A stretch of DNA of 64,000 nt, from the NCBI GenBank assembly GCA_902729315.2, contig LR746264.1, forward strand, positions 9,951,878 through 10,015,877, read 5' to 3'. This DNA comes from Spirodela intermedia. Taxonomy: Eukaryota > Streptophyta > Magnoliopsida > Alismatales > Araceae. The position numbers and the translations under genes were made by a program. The notes below the pieces were generated by a model. That model had not been told where the DNA came from and made no database searches. It was given only the letters and a program-made list of their open reading frames with translations. Positions 58,717 through 64,000 of the stretch are shown here, piece by piece (position 1 is the stretch's first letter; every line of letters begins with the position of its first letter).

Positions 58717-59451
58717 ATGAGCCTCCAAACTAGGTTACACCCACGGCACAAGCTCAAGTTAGAGCGTAGGGAAGCGTCCTTCTTGTGTGATGGCTGCAAG
58801 GAACCAGGGTTCTACTCGTGCTACACGTGCGAAAAGTCGTGTGACTTCCACCTTCATCGCCACTGCGCCAACCCTCGCCCGTCTCTCAAACATCCGTTCT
58901 TCAAAAATTGTAGTTTCAGATGGGTGGAATCCGGGCTGCACGGCAGGGTCTGTGACGCCTGCGGGACACGTGTGAGGGGCTTCGTCTACCACTGCGATAT
59001 CTGCGGCAAGGACCTGCACCCCTCCTGTGCGAACCTACCCCGAGTCCTCGACGACGGGGGCCTGAGGTTGGAGCTCAAGAAGGAGATTTCCTCCGAGTGC
59101 GAAAGGTGCGGCTGGAAGAAGAGGGCGGATGGGAAGTTTTCGTGGGGCTACGTCTCAACCTGCAAGACTTTCTCGTATCATATATCCTGCATGAAGGATG
59201 TGCTCCAGGATAACTGTGTGAAGAAAGAAGATAGCTCTCGGGGTTCCGCCGTCAAGGACGGCGGTCGTGAATCAGTGAAAAGAACGCCGATGCTCCAGCT
59301 TGCCGTAAGGGAAAACAAAGGCCGTCCCGGGTGGAAGCTAGCGAAGATGAAGAAGGTGGTTCAAGTAGCAGTTTCGATCATCCTCGCCGCCGTACTTGGG
59401 GATCCAATATCTTTAGCGGCGACTGTGATTGCTAGCCTACTCTCTCGCTGA
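58717..59451 (+). CDS. DC1-domain (cysteine/histidine-rich C1) protein with C-terminal membrane tail
   Basis: A 244-aa intronless gene. It has DC1 zinc-binding modules: HKLKLERREASFLCDGCKEP ... YSCYTCEKSCDFHLHRHCA (residues about 11-50), then FRWVESGLHGRVCDACGTRV ... YHCDICGKDLHPSCA (about 67-105), and a third partial one, LELKKEISSECERCGWKK ... YVSTCKTFSYHISC (about 117-160). The end is hydrophobic (residues about 215-242, VVQVAVSIILAAVLGDPISL then AATVIASLLS), suggesting a tail anchor or membrane hairpin. Proteins of this large plant family bind zinc; some take part in defence and hormone responses, but no biochemical role is established for this type. The start ATG is lost in the tandem copy, which supports it as a real functional position here. 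Confidence 0.88.
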   Translation: MSLQTRLHPRHKLKLERREASFLCDGCKEPGFYSCYTCEKSCDFHLHRHCANPRPSLKHPFFKNCSFRWVESGLHGRVCDACGTRVRGFVYHCDICGKDLHPSCANLPRVLDDGGLRLELKKEISSECERCGWKKRADGKFSWGYVSTCKTFSYHISCMKDVLQDNCVKKEDSSRGSAVKDGGRESVKRTPMLQLAVRENKGRPGWKLAKMKKVVQVAVSIILAAVLGDPISLAATVIASLLSR

Positions 59452-60201
59452 GCTCTACCCTCGTTAGCCTCTTGTCTTTGAAATTCTCCTTTTTTGGTTG
59501 TGAAACGTACGCATCTTCAAGATGGAGTTGCCGTTGTTCTTGCATTTGCATGGTTGTAAACAAAGGTCAGCGTTTACGCATGTAAAGACGAATTGTGCCT
59601 GATTTGCAGTCCGCATAACAGTGTGGTGTGATGATCTGATTAGCTTGATCTCCATTCAGATAAAATGGAAGAAAGTGTAGTTATTATTGAGGTTGAAGGA
59701 CTTTAAGCATTTTGATGAGGACAAAGTTTTAATTATATATAATTGAATGATAATTTTATAACATGATGAATGTGTAAAATGTCAATTGAAAGGAATCGAA
59801 TGAAACAATTTTCATAATTAAACTGGTGTGTCACGTACAAAATTCATTGAAAAGGTAATGAAGCAAACAGATCATAGAAATTCGAAGAATTATATTTGTT
59901 ACGGCCAAATGGTCGGCTCAGCGGCTGGTTGAGCGGGCCTTTAATGGGCCATAAGTGGGCCTAAAGAACACAGAAAAAATTGTGACTAGCTATCTGGGAA
60001 TCGACAGTTATCACATTAGGATGCCATGGATAAATGATGAATCATTAGACTCTCCGGCTCATTGCCAAGAAGATCAAGGGGCGAGCTTCTGAGAGTGCGA
60101 GATGAGGTTTCTAAATGAAGTCTACAAACTCCTCGATGTTGGATCGCCCTCCGCGGGACCCTAATCAGGTATCCAACAGAGTCCATCGACCCATGAGGCA
60201 G
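59452..60201. other. Spacer between duplication units
   Basis: 3' flank of the DC1 gene (to about 59700), then AT-rich spacer and a short GC-richer part with GGGCC motifs (59925-59960). No gene is seen. Confidence 0.45.
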
Positions 60202-61305
60202 CTGCCCTCTCTCGCTCCCACCCTGTTCCTCCCTCTACTTTCTCTCAAATAGGTGCATACAGAAAGCTAGTTTAAACCAGGGGTACTGGGCCGGGCTGGG
60301 ATTATCAAATTGGTTACATCATCGTTTCCGTCGTACTAATCCGACCCGGTGACCAGCGTCTTCTAACCCGTTGAAACAGAAGAGAGTGAGAGAGGGAGAT
60401 ACGCGGAGGTTCCGAGGACATCAAAAGAGCGCCCAATCGAAGAGAACCCTTCAATGCGGCGATCAACCCCGCTGGTTAAATTATTAAAAGAAGGGAAGGA
60501 GGTCGGAAAGTCGGTATATTTTCCGCGTAGATATATTTTATTTTGTTTTTATTTAATTTTGTTTTCCGTGGAACGCGAGGGCAATCATTCCAAGAAGACA
60601 ATCATGGGAAAACGATCTGTATGGAGCATCTTCCTTCAAAGCCATCAAATGCAGGTCCGGCTGATGACAGAAATATTCGAGAGTAAGTTTCAGCCTGTTT
60701 CGAAGAAACTTCATTCGTCGCTTCTCCATTCAATATTCTCCATAGTCAAAGATTGGAGATGACCTGAGGTACACCCAGCCATTAATAAATCAAATACGAG
60801 CCCTTCTGTCAGCATCTACTTGACCTCAAGCTCCTGGGACCGACTAAAACGTGGTAGAGAGAGAGAGAGATGAAGCATGCAGTAAAACCCCAAGTGCCGG
60901 TCAACAGTGAGAATAATTCACCTAAGGGTGTCGAACAAAATGCAGCAGAAACCGTGACTTTCGGCAGGTTAAGGCCCTCCTTGCTCTCCAATAACGTAGT
61001 CAAACTCGAGAAGAAGGGGGGGCACTCACCGATGCAACATTTGCGAGGAACTTGAGTCTCGTGTCACATTGTCTGTAGGTGTGAACTGACAGGCACCCTT
61101 AGCCGTGTCTTCTTATGCAAATGCCGCGTATCCCAAAAACCACCTCCGGCGACACGGTCCTCACCGAGTTTCCCGAGCTGTTTATGAAAGAAAGAGACAG
61201 GGAGAGAACGAACCATGGGTTGTGTCATCACTTGATCAGAAGTCAGGGCCGTAAAAGGCGTTGAATACGTCCGAGTCAGTCGTGTGTGAAATCTGGAACA
61301 TACAC

Positions 61306-61390
<85 letters not shown>

Positions 61391-62385
61391 ACCCACAGTA
61401 GGGTGCCGCGAAATCTCAAGGATCTGGACCTAGAAGCTTCTACGAGGCCGAGATACCTGTTCAGGCAGTCGGCGGTGTCTGAGAGAGCGGGAAATTCTAA
61501 TGCCGTTTTAAGCTTCTTCTTTCCGGCTTCGGGGTGAGACACGGTGAACCAACCGTCATAAGCGAGCCCCCGTGTACTCCACAAGTTCCTCCAAGAACTT
61601 GGAGTCTGTATACTGTATGTGACCTCCCTCCCTCCCTCCCTCCTACCCCCTCGTGTAGAAGTATCCTTTCCTTTCTCTGGCAAACAGCGCAGAAGGAAAT
61701 AAACTAGAATCCGAATCACACCCAAGTCACACCTAAGTCACAAGCTCAAGCTTGAGCTCAGGGAAATCCCTTTCCGGTGTGATGGCTGCAAGGAACTGGA
61801 GTTCTACTCGTGCTACAGGTGCGAAGAGTCCTGCAGCTTCCATCTTCATCACCACTGCGCCAAGCCTCTTCGGTCTCTCCAACATCCGTTGTTCAAAAGA
61901 TGTCGTTTCCGATTGGTGAAATCTGGGCTGTGACGCGAAGGCAAACAGCGCGAACAGTCCTGCGATGCCTGCGGGGAAAGTGCCGAGGCCTTGTTCTATC
62001 ACTGCTATGACTGCGGCATGGACCTACACCTCCGGTGCGAAGCTACCCCGAGTCCTCAACGACGGGAACCTGAGGCTGGAGCTCAAGAAGGAGATGTCCT
62101 CCGAGTGCGAGAAGTGCGGCAGGAAGAAGAACATCGACGGGAAGTCTTCGTGGTGCTATGTCTCCACCTGCAAGTCTGTCTCCCTTCATATATCCTGCAC
62201 GAAGGATGTGCTTCTAGATAACTGGTTGAGAAAAGAGGATAGCTCCCTGGGCTCTGCTGTCCAGGGTGGCGGTAGTGAATCAGTGAAGAGAACGCCAAGG
62301 CGGCTTGTCATCAGGGAAAAGAAGGGCTGTTCCAAAGAGAAGCTAGTGAATATAAATGAGATGGTTCAACTTGCAGTTCCGAGAT
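60202..62385. repeat. Tandem segmental duplication, unit B
   Basis: A diverged copy of unit A (see 57014-59451). Numerous substitutions and indels throughout, so it is not a recent assembly artefact. Confidence 0.85.
61306..61388. repeat. CT run followed by 53-nt poly-C
   Basis: A (CT)n run (61306-61330) and ACACA are followed by an uninterrupted homopolymer of C from 61336 to 61388. Unit A has a pure CT repeat at the same place. Confidence 0.95.
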
Positions 62386-62387
62386 GA
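61699..62387 (+). pseudogene. DC1-domain pseudogene (tandem copy)
   Basis: A diverged copy of the DC1 gene at 58717. Defects seen directly: the ATG has become ATA (61699-61701); a TGA stop interrupts the frame at 61931-61933 next to an insertion of about 20 bp; a 2-bp deletion near 62035 shifts the frame (between the second and third DC1 modules); and the hydrophobic C-terminus is missing, the homology stopping at about 62385 where copia-like sequence begins. The TATA box of the parent is also absent. Most zinc-ligand Cys and His codons remain readable, so decay is moderate. Confidence 0.88.
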
Positions 62388-64000
62388 TACTTTTACTCCT
62401 TCAGCTCTTGCCGTGGCTGTTCCGCCGACTTGAGATGATACCTCTCCCCACCCTGACGGTGGTCGTCCTTCTCGTGGACGTGGGCGCAATACTTTTCCTC
62501 CTTATCCCTACTGCGGGAAGAGAATCATTTGACTACTAAGTGTTGGAGGGAGTTCGACAAGCCCGCTTGTACACAGTCGACAATGACTTTTCTGACTCTT
62601 GTGTCCCCCACTCCATCTCGTGTTCCAACTCCTATCTTTCATGTGACCTTAACGTCTGCAGAGTCTAATGTCTTTGGCTGTGCCAGTGGTATCGATGCTT
62701 TCACCTCTACTAGTCTTGCCTCGCTTCCGACCTCCTCCACACTAGGTACATATGCCCTCCTTGCTTCTTCTTTGATGCCATAGATTATTGATTCGAGGGA
62801 CTCCACCCACATGACCGGTATTCTCACTATTCACTTCCTCCTATCAGTTTACCCCGACTCACTCCCCTATCATCATTGCTGATGGCTGGACTTGTCCAGT
62901 CAAAAGTCATTGTGTCACCTTGACTTCTCTTTCCCTTTTCCTCACCCATATTCTCTATGTTATCAGTTTTCCTATTAACCTTATTTTCATCAGTGTTATT
63001 ACACGTGCCTTCCTATGTATCATCACATTCTTTTCCTTTCACTATACTTTGATCTGCATATCAAACGGAGGATTGGTTTGGGTCATAAAAATGAGTAAGG
63101 TGTCTATGAACTCGTTTTTGACAAACCTTCATCTAGCCTTCAGGCCCTTTTTGTTGCCTCTACAACCACTTCTTCTCTTTTATGACATCATTATTTAGGT
63201 CATCCTTATTTCTCTAAATTACAAAAAACCTTATCATGATTTTCTCTCTATAAGTTTGTGTATGAATCTTATTAGTTGGGCAAATATCACCATACTCTTA
63301 CCTTAGTCATGATAGCATCCCTTCTTCTACTCTCTTTGACCTTCTCCATTGTGATGTATGGGATTCATCTCGTACTTTTTCTATCTCAAGCCATCGTCAT
63401 TATATCATTTTTATCGATGACTGCACTCTGTGTGAGCTAAGTCTACCTCTTCTGTGACCACTCTAAAGTTGTCACCATAGTTACTCATTTCATTATTGAA
63501 GTTATCACATAATATATTACTACGTCCAAGATTCTTTATATTAATAATACTTTTGAGTTTATCCAAGCCTCTCTCCACACATTTTGTATTGATCATGGTA
63601 TCCTCCACCAAACCACCTACTACCACACCTTGTATTAGAATAGTGTTGCCAAATGCAAACATTGTCAACTTCTTGGCATCACTTGCACACTTCTACTTGA
63701 GATGAATGTCCCCCACTATCTTTAGGATGATGCTCTTCTGACTACCACTTACCTCTAAAATCGGCTTTCCTCTACTCCTCTTGAGGGGGAGGGGGGGCAT
63801 TCATCTCCATCACTTAATATTTGATTCTCCTCTTTTTTCTCTTCCTCTTTGGGTCTTTAGATGCACTATCTTCGTCTATGATTTATCTTCTTCTCTTTCT
63901 AAACTCGCCCCTTGTGCTATTAAAAGGGTCTTTGTCAGCTACTTGTGTACGTAAAAGGACTATTGAGTCTACTTCATGGATACTCATTGCTATGTGACCT
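62388..64000 (+). mobile_element. Decayed Ty1/copia retrotransposon gag-pol, running off the window
   Basis: On the plus strand, in shifting frames, copia landmarks appear in the right order: a gag zinc knuckle (CGK...TKCWREFDKP, about 62508-62570), the protease active-site region (IIDSRDSTHMTG, about 62784-62819, with the catalytic DSG changed to DSR and a stop just before it), an integrase segment (RYIIFIDDC near 63390-63425) and a later integrase/linker part (HGILHQTT near 63590; LLEMNVPHYL and DDALLTTTYL near 63690-63755), then KRVFVSYLCT near 63925. Many stops and frameshifts show it is dead. No 5' LTR precedes it. Because this is an old broken copy it is described only, not reconstructed. 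Confidence 0.85.

Larger units (their letters stand above)
57014..59451. repeat. Tandem segmental duplication, unit A
   Basis: Sequence from about 57014 to the end of the DC1 gene reappears from about 60202 to 62385 (offset near 3.19 kb). Shared landmarks include ACCCTTCAATG.GGCGATCAA, the AACATACAC(C)CTCTCT junction leading into the CT run, the stretch CCGGCTTCGGGGTGAGACAC and the whole coding region. Confidence 0.85.

Noticed and set aside
60376-60395. miR156-like string (cagaagagagtgag)
   Set aside because: Only about 14 of 20 bases agree, the tract is GA-rich by nature, and no hairpin partner is nearby.

Overview
This is nuclear DNA of a flowering plant. The evidence is spliced genes with GT-AG introns, plant-only families (WOX, Dof, CASP-like, thaumatin-like, DC1, ALBINO3, plant U-box ARM), a plastid-derived insertion, Ty1/copia debris, a LINE stub and many CT/GA microsatellites. 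Several intronless or short genes (WOX, thaumatin-like, VOC, HSP70 exon 2) are very rich in G/C at third codon positions. That hints at a monocot or another GC-rich lineage, but I cannot name the species.

Layout. 1-6 kb: a CASP-like membrane protein (-), a VOC/glyoxalase-like enzyme (+) and a secreted thaumatin-like protein (-). 6-14.3 kb: an 11-exon ALBINO3 thylakoid insertase gene (-); its long first intron carries a terminal-inverted-repeat element and diverged tandem repeats. 15.4-18.2 kb: cytosolic HSP70 copy 1 (+), divergent from ALBINO3, with heat-shock elements and a TATA box. 19-23.3 kb: an HSP20-like (alpha-crystallin domain) protein (-) and a WOX2-like homeobox gene (-). 26.7-27.6 kb: a single-pass membrane protein of unknown role (+). 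28.7-34.8 kb: gene-poor DNA with a decayed copia fragment and LTR, a LINE stub with a 25-bp target duplication, and some unrecognised exon-like pieces. 34.8-38.6 kb: a GT14 glucuronosyltransferase (+). 38.9-41.9 kb: HSP70 copy 2 (-), converging on the GT14 gene. 44.2-45.4 kb: a Dof transcription factor (+). 49-53.6 kb: a U-box/ARM E3 ligase (-), with a plastid ndhF-derived piece in intron 1 and a tRNA-Ala(TGC) gene 95 bp from its start codon. 54-57 kb: an AT-rich gene desert. 57-62.4 kb: a tandem duplication of about 3.2 kb holding an intact DC1-domain gene and its dead copy. 62.4-64 kb: a decayed Ty1/copia gag-pol region that runs out of the window.

The genes do not form one pathway. The protein-quality theme (two HSP70s, an alpha-crystallin protein, a U-box ligase) may be chance. 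The most informative structures are the two inverted HSP70 paralogs, which share a block of near-identity consistent with gene conversion, and the DC1 tandem duplication, whose second copy has lost its TATA box, start codon, frame and C-terminus and is joined directly to a copia fragment. I found no clearly new molecular system. Gene models are built by eye from reading frame, splice consensus and family knowledge; no search was run.
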